Notes: generated by a model from the letters alone, not told the origin. A stretch of 55,113 nucleotides of DNA from Clostridia bacterium (GCA_017533795.1 JAFWIH010000006.1:1-55113); one strand, 5' to 3'. Shown: positions 18,558 through 27,027, counted from the first letter of the stretch. Translations and numbers: made by a program.

Positions 18558-19022
18558 ATGAGCAAAAAAATATTACTTATTCTTATTATATTTACATTTT
18601 TTATAATGACAGTAAACTATGTATTTGCTGCTGATAATATGGCTCAAGATGCTGCCAACATGACTCAAGATGCCGCAAATACAGTTACAGATAGTGTAAA
18701 TAAGACTCAAAACACTATGCAAAATGCTGGTAATGCTGTAATGGATGCCGGTAATGGTGTTATGAATGCTGCAAACAATGTAGTTGATGGTGCTACAGAA
18801 GCTATTAATACAATAACTGAAGATAGAAATACAGATACTACACCTGATGATAATAACAATAATGATAATTATACTGCAACAAGAACAGCTACAGAAGGTA
18901 CATTACTAGGTATGAATGCAACAACATGGACATGGATTATTATGGGACTTGTTGCAATAGCAATTGTGGCATTAGTATGGTATTATTCAATGCAAACAAC
19001 AGATAGAAATTATGACGAATAA
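18558..19022 (+). CDS. secreted Asn/Ala-rich protein with C-terminal membrane anchor
   Basis: A 154-residue protein. ATG at 18558 follows GAGGAGG; an in-frame upstream ATG at 18528 lacks a site. A signal peptide (ending VFAAD) is followed by short imperfect repeats of the type MxQDAANTV and NAGNAVMDAGN (about residues 30-80), which may form an amphipathic helix like late-embryogenesis or apolipoprotein-type repeats. Then come an acidic Asn-rich linker and a C-terminal membrane segment (TWTWIIMGLVAIAIVALVWYY). No family recognised. Confidence 0.7.
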   Translation: MSKKILLILIIFTFFIMTVNYVFAADNMAQDAANMTQDAANTVTDSVNKTQNTMQNAGNAVMDAGNGVMNAANNVVDGATEAINTITEDRNTDTTPDDNNNNDNYTATRTATEGTLLGMNATTWTWIIMGLVAIAIVALVWYYSMQTTDRNYDE

Positions 19023-19036
19023 TTCTACTTTAATTC

Positions 19037-19064
19037 GGGCAGATATTGAATCTGCCCTTCTTTA
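19037..19064 (+). terminator. terminator after the 18558 gene
   Basis: GGGCAGAT (19037-19044) pairs with ATCTGCCC (19050-19057) around a 5-base loop, followed by TTCTTT. Confidence 0.82.
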
Positions 19065-19103
19065 ATGTTATAATTAAAGAAATTTTAATTAGAGGTAATA
19101 CAT

Positions 19104-19550
19104 ATGAATACAAAATTGATAGCAAAAAACCCTGTGGCATTTCATAATTATACAATTGAAAGCAAGATAGAAGCCGGCATTGTTCTTTCTGGTACAGAAA
19201 TAAAATCAATTCGTGCTGGTAAAGTGAACTTAAAAGATAGTTATGCGTCTATAAAAAATGGAGAATGTTTTATTTATGGTATGCACATTAGTCCATACGA
19301 ACAAGGTAATATATATAACAAAGACCCTTTGAGGACTAGAAAACTATTATTGAATAAAAACGAAATTAATAGACTTTATGGTTTAATAAAACAAAAAGGT
19401 TTTACTTTAGTTCCTATTAGTTTGTATTTTAAGGGAAGTTTAGTAAAACTTGAGCTTGGTATTGGTAAAGGTAAAAAAATATATGACAAGCGAGAAGATC
19501 TTGCAAAAAAAGATGCACAAAGGCGTATTGAGCAAGCAATGAAAAAATAA
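19104..19550 (+). CDS. smpB: SsrA-binding protein SmpB
   Basis: A 148-residue protein that binds tmRNA and delivers it to stalled ribosomes (trans-translation). The start is typical ([34 protein letters not shown]), followed by [26 protein letters not shown] and the basic tail [26 protein letters not shown]. No tmRNA gene is seen immediately downstream. Ribosome rescue is of interest here because CGG codons in three genes of this window appear to stall or shift ribosomes. Confidence 0.97.
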   Translation: MNTKLIAKNPVAFHNYTIESKIEAGIVLSGTEIKSIRAGKVNLKDSYASIKNGECFIYGMHISPYEQGNIYNKDPLRTRKLLLNKNEINRLYGLIKQKGFTLVPISLYFKGSLVKLELGIGKGKKIYDKREDLAKKDAQRRIEQAMKK

Positions 19551-19555
19551 AAAAA

Positions 19556-19588
19556 TCAAGAAGCGGTTTTCCGCTTCTTTTGTATTTT
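19556..19588. terminator. bidirectional terminator between smpB and fba
   Basis: AAGAAGCGG (19558-19566) pairs with CCGCTTCTT (19571-19579) around TTTT, with a T-rich run to the right and an A-run to the left, so it can serve both convergent genes. Confidence 0.9.
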
Positions 19589-20521
19589 TTATGCTTTGTT
19601 GCTTGCTCCAAATACATCTCTTATTTTGTGCGCAACTGCATTTTTTATTTCATCTCTACCTGCACCTAAATATTTTCTTGGATCAAATACACTAGGTTCT
19701 TCAGCAAATACTTTTCTTACTGCGCCTGTCATTGCAAGTCTTAAGTCTGTATCTACATTAATTTTTGAAACTCCACTTATACTTGCTTCATGTAAAATCT
19801 CATCTGGAACACCTTTTGCTCCAGGAATATCAGCACCATATTTATTGCACATTTCTAGTAATTCTGGAATTACAGTTGAAGCTCCATGTAATACAATTGG
19901 AGTATTAGGTATTTTATCTTTAATTTGTTTTAAAATATCAAATCTTAATTTTGCTTCACCTTTAAATTTATACGCTCCATGGCTTGTACCTATTGCAATT
20001 GCTAAAGAATCACATCCTGTTCTTCTTACAAATTCTTCGGCTTGATCTGGATCTGTATACATTGCATCTGCTTGGTCAACATTTACATCATCTTCTATTC
20101 CTGCAAGTTTTCCAAGTTCAGCTTCTACAACTACTCCATGTTCATGTGCATAATCAACTACCTTTTTTGTTAATTGGACATTTTCTTCAAAGTCATACTT
20201 TGATCCGTCAATCATTACAGATGTAAAACCGTTATCTATACACATTTTTGCTGTTTCAAAATCTGGTCCATGATCCAAATGTATTGCTATTGGAATATTA
20301 GGATGTTCCTCTACTGCGGCTTGTACCATTTTCATTAAATATCCAATTCTTGCATACTTTATTGCAGATGATGAAACTTGCAAAATAACTGGTGCATTTT
20401 CCTCTGCAGCAGCATCTACTATTCCTTGTATCATTTCCATATTATTAATGTTAAAAGCTCCTATTGCAAAACCATCTTTCATTGATTTTTCAAACATTTC
20501 TTTTGTCGTTACTAATGCCAT
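19589..20521 (-). CDS. fba: class II fructose-1,6-bisphosphate aldolase
   Basis: A 310-residue zinc-dependent aldolase that splits fructose-1,6-bisphosphate to dihydroxyacetone phosphate and glyceraldehyde-3-phosphate. Metal and substrate motifs are visible: AIHLDHGPD (residues about 79-87, with catalytic Asp and zinc His), EAELGKLAG (zinc Glu), IGTSHGAYKF (His), LHGAST (His) and KINVDTDLRLAMT. Its own promoter is at 20557-20585. With gpmA it is one of two glycolytic genes in the window. Confidence 0.96.
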   Translation of the reverse strand: MALVTTKEMFEKSMKDGFAIGAFNINNMEMIQGIVDAAAEENAPVILQVSSSAIKYARIGYLMKMVQAAVEEHPNIPIAIHLDHGPDFETAKMCIDNGFTSVMIDGSKYDFEENVQLTKKVVDYAHEHGVVVEAELGKLAGIEDDVNVDQADAMYTDPDQAEEFVRRTGCDSLAIAIGTSHGAYKFKGEAKLRFDILKQIKDKIPNTPIVLHGASTVIPELLEMCNKYGADIPGAKGVPDEILHEASISGVSKINVDTDLRLAMTGAVRKVFAEEPSVFDPRKYLGAGRDEIKNAVAHKIRDVFGASNKA

Positions 20522-20556
20522 AAAATTACCTCCTAATAAATTAATTTTCTATGCTT

Positions 20557-20585
20557 ATTTTATTGCTAATTTATTTATATGTCAA
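20557..20585 (-). promoter_or_regulatory. promoter of fba
   Basis: On the minus strand TTGACA (20580-20585), a 17-base spacer, then TAAAAT (20557-20562), about 36 bases before the start codon. Confidence 0.75.
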
Positions 20586-20596
20586 GATTATGTATT

Positions 20597-20630
20597 AGAA
20601 AAAGAGGAGCTATAATTTTTGCTCCTCTTT
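20597..20630 (-). terminator. terminator after the DUF1540 gene
   Basis: AAAGAGGAGC (20601-20610) is perfectly inverted at 20621-20630 with a 10-base loop; a T-run follows on the minus strand. Confidence 0.85.
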
Positions 20631-20637
20631 ATTAAGT

Positions 20638-20805
20638 TTAGCTATTAAAATTTTCATAGCTTGAGCACATTGACTCATCATCTTTTTTAGAAGAATTATT
20701 TTCAGTTGGGGTAACCATTATTGACTCTAAAATGCATTTTTTATCCTGTGAATTGTTGTATTTACAGCTCTGTACTGTACAATGAATTTTTTGCCTATTT
20801 TCCAT
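20638..20805 (-). CDS. DUF1540 small Cys-rich protein
   Basis: A 55-residue gene with ATG at 20805, AGGAGG upstream, and a terminator right after it. The sequence begins MENRQKIHCTVQSCKYNN, later CILESI, and ends DDESMCSSYENFNS. The spacing C-x4-C, C, C matches DUF1540, small proteins of Clostridia with four Cys that probably bind a metal ion. The function of the family is unknown; members are often found as one or two copies in spore formers. Confidence 0.85.
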   Translation of the reverse strand: MENRQKIHCTVQSCKYNNSQDKKCILESIMVTPTENNSSKKDDESMCSSYENFNS

Positions 20806-20896
20806 TTTGCTTTCCTCCTAAAATATAATAATTTGAAGTTAATACTTCATATATTATTATGTGAAAAAGGATGAAAAATATTATAAGATTTTACTA

Positions 20897-20930
20897 TAAA
20901 AGGAGAAGTATTTTTTTATACTTCTCCCTT
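20897..20930 (-). terminator. terminator after the 20950 gene
   Basis: GGAGAAGTA (20902-20910) with TACTTCTCC (20919-20927), followed on the minus strand by a short T-run (CCTTTTAT). Confidence 0.78.
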
Positions 20931-20949
20931 TGTCAACTAAAGTAAGTAG

Positions 20950-21324
20950 TTAATTTACACTTTTTCTAATTCCTGAAATTACTTTTTCAACATCTGCAAT
21001 TCTAAGCTGGAGCTTAAACAATTCAAATGAAGTAACTTCAGTTTCTTCGCTTCTTACGATCATTTCTGCAACAAACCTGGCATTTTGTTCGCTTTCACAA
21101 ATTGATTCTATAACTTCTTCAATAACAGGAGTACTAACTCCTGTCATTTTATATCCAACAATCAAATCGTAAATCTTGGCAAATTCTCCGTTAGGATTAT
21201 TGCAGAAAAACCAAACAGCTTCTTTGAACAAATGAAAATATCTGTCAAAATCAGATAGCTTATTTGCTTGGTTTAAAAAATCAACATACTTCTCTACAGT
21301 TTCCATAGTAATTTTAGTTGACAT
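20950..21324 (-). CDS. hypothetical helical protein
   Basis: A 124-residue soluble protein with a clear ribosome-binding site; the second of two adjacent ATG codons (21324) has the better spacing. It is predicted mostly helical, with a Phe/Tyr-rich stretch (DFDRYFHLFKEAVWFFCNNPNGEFAKIYDLI) and a C-terminal segment with alternating charges. I do not recognise a family. Its codons use more C and G in third position than the neighbours (for example CTCCAGCTT, GGAATTAG), so it may be a recent arrival. It is a single-gene unit with its own terminator. Confidence 0.65.
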   Translation of the reverse strand: MSTKITMETVEKYVDFLNQANKLSDFDRYFHLFKEAVWFFCNNPNGEFAKIYDLIVGYKMTGVSTPVIEEVIESICESEQNARFVAEMIVRSEETEVTSFELFKLQLRIADVEKVISGIRKSVN

Positions 21325-21436
21325 CATTCCTCCTTAAACTAATTGGTTTACAATGATGCTATTATATTAACCTGAAAAACAGGAGTAAAAAAATTATACA
21401 AACATTTTATCATACGTTATGTTAATTTTCAAGTTA

Positions 21437-21859
21437 CTATATCATTTTTTCTAAAGTATGCCATGCTAATAGTGCACATTTAACTCTGGCTGGCATGTTA
21501 GCTACGTTTTTAAATGCAATTGCTTCTTCTAACTTTTCTAATTCTTTTTCGTCAGTTATCTCTCTTTTTATCATTTCAATAAATGTTTTTGTAATTTCTT
21601 TTGCTTCTGCAATTGTCTTCCCTCTTAAAACGTCTGCCATAATAGATGTAGAACTCTGAGAAATTGCGCAACCAGAACCAGTAAATGCAATATCTTCAAT
21701 TATATTTCCATTTAGTTTTAATTCTAGTTCAATTTCATCACCACAACTAGGATTATGTCCTTTTTCACATCTATCTGCATGGTCAAGTTTATGTTTATTA
21801 TAACTATTCATGCTATGTTCCATTATAAGTTCATTATATACTTCATCTAAATTTTCCAT
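21437..21859 (-). CDS. sufU: SufU, sulfur-transfer partner / scaffold of the SUF system
   Basis: A 140-residue SufU/IscU-like protein. In Firmicutes SufU is a zinc protein that accepts sulfur from SufS. The three Cys and the Asp that bind zinc are visible: HNPSCGD (Cys39, Asp41), GSGCAIS (Cys64) and ARVKCALLAW (Cys128). The about 18-residue insert between the second and third Cys that marks SufU over IscU is present. It is the last gene of the suf operon. A 21-bp perfect palindrome fills the space between the sufS stop and this gene's ribosome-binding site. Confidence 0.95.
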   Translation of the reverse strand: MENLDEVYNELIMEHSMNSYNKHKLDHADRCEKGHNPSCGDEIELELKLNGNIIEDIAFTGSGCAISQSSTSIMADVLRGKTIAEAKEITKTFIEMIKREITDEKELEKLEEAIAFKNVANMPARVKCALLAWHTLEKMI

Positions 21860-21870
21860 TTTTCCTCCAT

Positions 21871-21928
21871 TTCAACCAACGGGTCAACCAAAACGAACCC
21901 GTCCCCGTTGGTTGACCCGTTGGTTGAA
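21871..21928. repeat. long GC-rich palindrome between sufS and sufU
   Basis: Two perfect 21-bp arms (21871-21891 and 21908-21928) around a 16-base loop. The arms contain CAACC and GGGTCAACC motifs repeated inside themselves. It touches the sufS stop codon on one side and lies 2 bases from the sufU ribosome-binding site on the other. There is no T-run, so it is not an ordinary terminator; it could tune the sufU level or protect mRNA ends. Confidence 0.85.
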
Positions 21929-23149
21929 TTATTTAATAAATTTTGCAAACATATTATATGCTTTTTTTAGTGCATTAATAAGTTTATCTACGTCTTCTTT
22001 TGTATTGTACATATAAAAACTTGCTCTACAAGTAGCTGGGAGATTTAAGTATCTAATTAATGGTTGTGCACAATGGTCTCCTGCTCGAATCGCTACCTTT
22101 TCGCTGTCCAAAATTGTTGCTAAGTCATGTGGATGAATTCCTTTAATATTAAATGATATTACAGAGCTATGGTTTTCTTTGTTTGGTGTATAATATGTTT
22201 CTACAAAGTCCAATTTTGAAAGTTCAGATTTAGCATAACTTAATATGTCTTTTTCAATATTTTCAATAGTATCATACCCAATTTTTTCAATATAATCTAT
22301 TGCAGCCCCAAGGCCTACAGCTCCTTCAACGTTTTGTGTTCCCGCTTCAAATTTATTTGGCAATGGTGCAAATGTTGTTTTGTCTTCATACACATACTCT
22401 ATCATATCACCACCCATTAGAAATGGATTCATGTTATTTAATATTTTCTTTTTTCCATAAAGAACCCCTATTCCTAAAGGAGCTAACATTTTATGCCCAG
22501 AAAAAGCTAAAAAGTCACAATCTAAATCTTGTACATCAATTTTCATATGTGGAATGCTTTGTGAAACATCCGCTATTACTACAGCTCCCATTTTATGAGC
22601 ATATTTTATTATTTCTTTAATATTGTTTATTGTACCAAGAACATTAGAAACATGGGTGATGCCAACAATTTTAGTATTCTCTGTAATTTTAGATTTTATT
22701 TCTTCTTCAGATAACTCATAATTTTCATTTATATACATATATTCCAATTTGCTACCTGTTTTCTTTGTTACAAATTGCCAAGGTACTAAATTTGAATGAT
22801 GCTCCATTATAGAAATTACAACTTTATCTCCTTCGTTTAAATTGTCAAGTCCATATGAATATGCAATTAAGTTTAATGCTTCACTTGCATTTTTGGTAAA
22901 AATTACTTCTTCTTTATGTGCTGCGTTTATAAACTTAGCAACTTTATCTCGTGTATTTTCATACGCTTCAGTTGCTTCAATACTAAGCTCGTATGCTCCT
23001 CTATGTGGGTTTGCATTTTTATTTTCATAAAACTTATCAATTGCATCAATAACGCACTGTGGCCTTTGTGCTGTTGCTCCACTATCTAAATAAGTAATGT
23101 CTCTGTTTTTAAAAATTGGAAAATCTTTTTTTATTTCTTCAGAATTCAT
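21929..23149 (-). CDS. sufS: cysteine desulfurase SufS
   Basis: A 406-residue PLP enzyme of the class-V aminotransferase fold that removes sulfur from cysteine and passes it to SufU. Visible: the N-terminal YLDSGATAQRP, NASEALNLIAYSYG, EHHSNLVPWQ, the PLP lysine in FSGHKMLAPLGIGVLYG, and the catalytic Cys in RAGDHCAQPLI near residue 365. ATG at 23149 with AAAGGA. It is the fourth cistron after sufC, sufB and sufD. Confidence 0.96.
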   Translation of the reverse strand: MNSEEIKKDFPIFKNRDITYLDSGATAQRPQCVIDAIDKFYENKNANPHRGAYELSIEATEAYENTRDKVAKFINAAHKEEVIFTKNASEALNLIAYSYGLDNLNEGDKVVISIMEHHSNLVPWQFVTKKTGSKLEYMYINENYELSEEEIKSKITENTKIVGITHVSNVLGTINNIKEIIKYAHKMGAVVIADVSQSIPHMKIDVQDLDCDFLAFSGHKMLAPLGIGVLYGKKKILNNMNPFLMGGDMIEYVYEDKTTFAPLPNKFEAGTQNVEGAVGLGAAIDYIEKIGYDTIENIEKDILSYAKSELSKLDFVETYYTPNKENHSSVISFNIKGIHPHDLATILDSEKVAIRAGDHCAQPLIRYLNLPATCRASFYMYNTKEDVDKLINALKKAYNMFAKFIK

Positions 23150-23204
23150 TTTTATTCCTTTCTATACCTTAAATACATTTTTTAACTTTGATATTTTTAA
23201 TGTT

Positions 23205-24266
23205 TTAGTAATCTAGCTTTCTATCTATAATTTCTATAAGTTCATTTTTTAATGTTTCATCTTCAATTTTATTAAGTATATTATTAAATTTTGCTTTAAC
23301 AATAAGCTTTTGAGCCTCTTTTTTAGAAATTCCCCTTGTCATAATATAATACAATTTATCTTCGTCTATTTTTCCTGCACTATTGCTATGGTTTCCTTGT
23401 ACATCATCTTCACTACAAAGTAACATAGGTAAAGCTTTAGATTTAGCTTTTTTTGACAAAAGCATACAATACTCATTTTCATTTCCTACTGCTTTTTTAC
23501 AACCTGTTTTAAAATCTATTGTACCTTTAAAATGTTTTATTGCATTATCTTTTAACGCACCATAAACTTCTATGTCTATATTTGCTTTTTTGCCATAAAC
23601 CTCAGCAATATAATTCAAATCTAATAATTGTTGTTCTTTGCCAAGGTACATGGTATTTACAGTATTATTAGAAGTATTTCCAATCAAACTAGAATAATAG
23701 TTGGTTACTGTTTTACTTCCTCCAAAATCTGCAATTACATATTCTAAGTTGGCATTTTCTTCAAGCTTATTATTCATAGAGTAGTAATTTTCGCTTTTTT
23801 GATTAAGTAAATTAAGAATTATTACTTTTATATCTGCATTAGCTTTTGCTTTAACATTACATACACCATTATGAAATGCTTGTACATCATCATTTTTTGT
23901 TCTATATTTTAGTATTATAGTTCCCTTTTTTCCCTCTTCAGCTCTTATTACAATATTGTCTACTAAAGTATTTTGAGTTTCATCTAATTCAAAATCAATA
24001 ACAATTGGTTTTTTTATATCTTTATCTATATTTATATATAACTTTTTGTTTGCTTGGTCTTTTATTTGATTTACAAGAACTTCTCCTATACTAAATTTTG
24101 GTTTAAATTCATGAACGGTATTCTCAATATTTACTTCAGTTTCTATGTTTACATTTGAAAAATCTTTTAACTCTGGTAATTCAAAGTTTTCTATTTTTAT
24201 ATTATTTATTCCAAATGATTTAGAAGTTCTTCTAGGAGTTTCATTTAAAACAACCATTTTCTTCAT
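23205..24266 (-). CDS. sufD: SufD-like Fe-S cluster assembly protein
   Basis: A 353-residue member of the SufB/SufD beta-helix family, placed between sufB and sufS where sufD is expected. The C-terminal part has the family pattern (KALPMLLCSEDDVQGNHSNSAGKIDEDKLYYIMTRGISKKEAQKLIV), including the conserved His. It pairs with SufB to form the SufBC2D scaffold. It is shorter and more diverged than SufB. Its ATG overlaps the sufB stop by one base, so it is translationally coupled. Confidence 0.9.
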   Translation of the reverse strand: MKKMVVLNETPRRTSKSFGINNIKIENFELPELKDFSNVNIETEVNIENTVHEFKPKFSIGEVLVNQIKDQANKKLYINIDKDIKKPIVIDFELDETQNTLVDNIVIRAEEGKKGTIILKYRTKNDDVQAFHNGVCNVKAKANADIKVIILNLLNQKSENYYSMNNKLEENANLEYVIADFGGSKTVTNYYSSLIGNTSNNTVNTMYLGKEQQLLDLNYIAEVYGKKANIDIEVYGALKDNAIKHFKGTIDFKTGCKKAVGNENEYCMLLSKKAKSKALPMLLCSEDDVQGNHSNSAGKIDEDKLYYIMTRGISKKEAQKLIVKAKFNNILNKIEDETLKNELIEIIDRKLDY

Positions 24267-25666
24267 TATCCTATTGCTCCTTCCAACTCTAAATTAATTA
24301 AATTATTCATCTCTGCTGCATATTCAACAGGAAGTTCTTTAGAAATAGGTGAAGCAAATCCACGTACTATCATAGCTTTTGCTTCCTCTTCAGAAAGTCC
24401 TCTTGACATTAAATAAAATATTGCTTCGTCACTTATTTTACCTATTTTTGCTTCATGAGAAAACTCTACATCATCTGTCTGAATATTACTTACAGGAATA
24501 GTATCAGAAACTGACCAATCGTCAAGCATAAGTGATTCACACGAAATATTGGACTTTGACCCATCTGCTTCAGGCGCCACAATTACATTACTTCTAAATG
24601 TAGCAATTCCGCCAGACTTAGAAATTGACTTTGAACTTACAACAGATGCTGTATTTTTTGCACCGTGAACAACTTTAAGACCTGTGTCTAAATTTTGTCC
24701 CTCTCCCGCAAATGAAATACCAGTGTATTCCATTTTAGCGTTTTCTCCTTTTAAAATACTCATTGGATACAACATAGAAATTCTAGACCCAAATGAACCT
24801 GTAACCCATTCTATAACGCCGTTTTTCTCTACCATTACTTTTTTTGTGTTTAAATTAAGCATGTTTTTTGACCAGTTTTCTATAGTACTGTAACGAAGAC
24901 GAGCATTTTCTTTTACAAAAAGCTCAACACATCCGGCATGTAAATTTACTTTATTATATTTTGGTGCAGAGCATCCCTCTATAAAATGTAAATTTGCACC
25001 TTCATCAACAATAATCAATGTATGTTCAAATTGACCAGATTCAGGAGAATTCAATCTAAAATATGACTGTAGTGGTATTTCAACATCTACACCCTTTGGC
25101 ACATATACAAATGAGCCTCCTGACCATACTGCATAATGAAGTGCAACAAACTTATGATCTTCGGCTGGAACACATTTCATAAAATACTCTTTAACTATTT
25201 CCTCATGTTCCCTAACTGCTGTTTCAAAGTCTGTATAAATAACTCCTTTTTTTAGCAAATCCTCCTGCAAGCTATGATAAACAACTTCTGAATCATATTG
25301 AGCCCCAACACCTGCTAAAGATTTCTTTTCTGCCTCAGGAATTCCTAATAAGTCAAAAGTATTTTTTATTTCTTCTGGCACATCATTCCAGCTTGAATTC
25401 AAATTAGATTTTGGCCTTACATATGTTGAAATATCATCCATATTTAAACAAGATAAATCTGGTCCCCAAGTAGGCATGTCTAACTTATTAAACATTTCCA
25501 AGCCTTTTAGTCTACATTCAAGCATCCACTTAGGTTCATTCTTCATTTTAGAAATCTGCCTAACAATGCTTTCATCTAACCCCTTTTTCATTTTAAAACT
25601 ATAATTGTCTTCGTTTTTTATGTTATATATGCTTCTATTAATATCATCAACTTGTGTTTTAGCCAC
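24266..25666 (-). CDS. sufB: SufB, Fe-S cluster scaffold subunit
   Basis: A 466-residue SufB, the main scaffold of the SUF complex. Family segments: RQISKMKNEPKWMLECRLKGLEMF, PTWGPDLSCLN, VYHSLQEDLLKKGVIYTDF, HYAVWSGGSFVYVPKGV, EGCSAPKY (a conserved Cys), and SRGLSEEEAKAMIVRGFASP near the end. It starts with GTG (25664-25666) behind AGGTG. It is directly downstream of sufC with a 1-base gap. Confidence 0.96.
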   Translation of the reverse strand: MAKTQVDDINRSIYNIKNEDNYSFKMKKGLDESIVRQISKMKNEPKWMLECRLKGLEMFNKLDMPTWGPDLSCLNMDDISTYVRPKSNLNSSWNDVPEEIKNTFDLLGIPEAEKKSLAGVGAQYDSEVVYHSLQEDLLKKGVIYTDFETAVREHEEIVKEYFMKCVPAEDHKFVALHYAVWSGGSFVYVPKGVDVEIPLQSYFRLNSPESGQFEHTLIIVDEGANLHFIEGCSAPKYNKVNLHAGCVELFVKENARLRYSTIENWSKNMLNLNTKKVMVEKNGVIEWVTGSFGSRISMLYPMSILKGENAKMEYTGISFAGEGQNLDTGLKVVHGAKNTASVVSSKSISKSGGIATFRSNVIVAPEADGSKSNISCESLMLDDWSVSDTIPVSNIQTDDVEFSHEAKIGKISDEAIFYLMSRGLSEEEAKAMIVRGFASPISKELPVEYAAEMNNLINLELEGAIG

Positions 25667-25667
25667 T

Positions 25668-26411
25668 TTATTTCACCTCTTTATATGATTCATATCCGTT
25701 TTTTTCAATTTCTTTGGCTAAATTTCCATCACTTGTTTTAATTATTTGTCCATCAACAAGAATATGAACGTAATCTACCTTTAAATTCTCCAAAATTTTT
25801 GTACCATGTGTAATAATTAAAACTCCATTATTGTTGTTATGATACATGTTTATTCCTTTAGAAACTGTTTTTATTGCATCAACATCAAGTCCTGAATCTG
25901 TTTCATCTAGAATTGCAAGTTTAGGCTCTAACATTAACATTTGTAAAATTTCGTTTTTCTTCTTTTCTCCACCAGAAAAACCAACATTTAAATCACGAGA
26001 TGAATATTCTTTATTCATGTTTAAATCACTCATTGTTTGCTCTAGTTTTTTCTTATATTCAAATATTCTAACAGGTTTACCATCTACAGCAACCTTTGCT
26101 GATTTTATAAAATTTTGAACAGAAATACCAGGTATTTCTTCTGGAGATTGAAAAGACATAAAAATTCCCTTTTTTGCTCTTTCATCTGTTCTTAAGTCAT
26201 TGATATTATCTCCTTCAAAAAACACATCTCCACTTGTTCTTGTATATTCTGGATTATTTAGAATAACATTTGCTAAAGTAGATTTTCCAGCTCCATTTGG
26301 TCCCATAATAACATGAACTTCGCCCTTGTAAATTTTTAAATTTAATCCCTTTAATATTTCTTTTTCTCCTGCTGATACGTGTAAATTTTTTATTTCTAAT
26401 AAATTATCCAT
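25668..26411 (-). CDS. sufC: SufC ATPase of the SUF complex
   Basis: A 247-residue ABC-type ATPase that binds SufB and SufD. Walker A GPNGAGKS (about residues 37-44), Q-loop FQSPEEIPGISVQNF, signature FSGGEKKKNEILQ, Walker B LAILDETDSGLD and the switch His in ITHG are all present. The start is taken at 26411 (MDNLLEIKNLHV): the longer frame from 26474 is just the Cys/Lys-rich tail of the DtxR gene read in another frame. Its ATG overlaps the DtxR stop codon by one base (TAATG). Confidence 0.96.
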   Translation of the reverse strand: MDNLLEIKNLHVSAGEKEILKGLNLKIYKGEVHVIMGPNGAGKSTLANVILNNPEYTRTSGDVFFEGDNINDLRTDERAKKGIFMSFQSPEEIPGISVQNFIKSAKVAVDGKPVRIFEYKKKLEQTMSDLNMNKEYSSRDLNVGFSGGEKKKNEILQMLMLEPKLAILDETDSGLDVDAIKTVSKGINMYHNNNNGVLIITHGTKILENLKVDYVHILVDGQIIKTSDGNLAKEIEKNGYESYKEVK

Positions 26412-26884
26412 TACTTTATTTCTTCCTTTCTTGCATATTTTTTTGCATTTTTTATTTTTACACACTTTTGACAAGTATTTCTTGCTAAATCAAAATTACA
26501 ATTTAAATCTTCTAAACCTAAAACAGATACTATATACTTTTCTAATTTAGCTATAGTATTTTCAGAAATTGAATGTTTCATTTTAGTAGCTTCCTCTTCA
26601 GCCAATTTTTCTTCAACCCCTAAAACCTCAGTTAAAAAAAGTCTTAATATATCGTATCTTTTAATTATAGCACTTGCTGTTTTTGTTCCTTCCTCTGTTA
26701 TTTCAATGTCTCCATATGCTTGATATAATATTAACCCTTCTTCCTTTAAACAATTAAGTGCACGGTTAACACTTGGTTTGCTACAATTAAGTTTTTTAGA
26801 TATATCTGTAACGCGAATTTGTCCTTCTGTGTTTTTTAGAATATATATAGTTTTTAAATACTCTTCTAAAGAACTAGTAATCAT
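26411..26884 (-). CDS. DtxR/MntR-family metal-dependent regulator leading the suf operon
   Basis: A 157-residue regulator with an N-terminal winged helix (LKTIYILKNTEGQIRVTDISKKLNCSKPSVNRALNCLKEEGLI) and a metal-binding/dimer domain with Glu and His residues at the expected positions (LRLFLTEVLGVEEKLAEEEATKMKHSIS). The C-terminal tail contains three Cys (CNFDLARNTCQKCVK), unusual for MntR and perhaps an iron or Fe-S sensing element. As first gene before sufCBDSU, with an operator next to the -10 box of its own promoter, it is probably an iron-responsive autorepressor of Fe-S assembly. Confidence 0.85.
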   Translation of the reverse strand: MITSSLEEYLKTIYILKNTEGQIRVTDISKKLNCSKPSVNRALNCLKEEGLILYQAYGDIEITEEGTKTASAIIKRYDILRLFLTEVLGVEEKLAEEEATKMKHSISENTIAKLEKYIVSVLGLEDLNCNFDLARNTCQKCVKIKNAKKYARKEEIK

Positions 26885-26899
26885 TTTTTTCTCCTTTTT

Positions 26900-26944
26900 G
26901 TTAGTCTACCCTAACATTATAATTGCTATTCATTGTTTTGTCAA
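26900..26944 (-). promoter_or_regulatory. promoter and DtxR-type operator of the dtxR-suf operon
   Basis: Perfect consensus promoter on the minus strand: TTGACA (26939-26944), 17-base spacer, TATAAT (26916-26921). Touching the -10 box, 26900-26915 reads GTTAGGGTAGACTAAC, an inverted repeat with GTTAG/CTAAC ends that resembles DtxR/IdeR boxes (TTAGGNTANNCTAA). A bound repressor there would block the polymerase. Confidence 0.8.
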
Positions 26945-26955
26945 TACTTATGGTA

Positions 26956-26984
26956 TAGACATTTGATATTTTGTGTGCTATAAT
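26956..26984 (+). promoter_or_regulatory. promoter of the RelA/SpoT-like gene
   Basis: TAGACA (26956-26961), 17-base spacer, TATAAT (26979-26984). It points away from the suf promoter; the two -35 boxes are 11 bases apart, back to back. Confidence 0.7.
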
Positions 26985-27027
26985 ACCTGATTAAGGAGAC
27001 ATTTTTATAATAGATGGAGGTAAAATT

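Noticed and set aside
19551..19588. A tmRNA gene expected near smpB
   Set aside because: The only structure after smpB is a short bidirectional terminator; fba follows at once.
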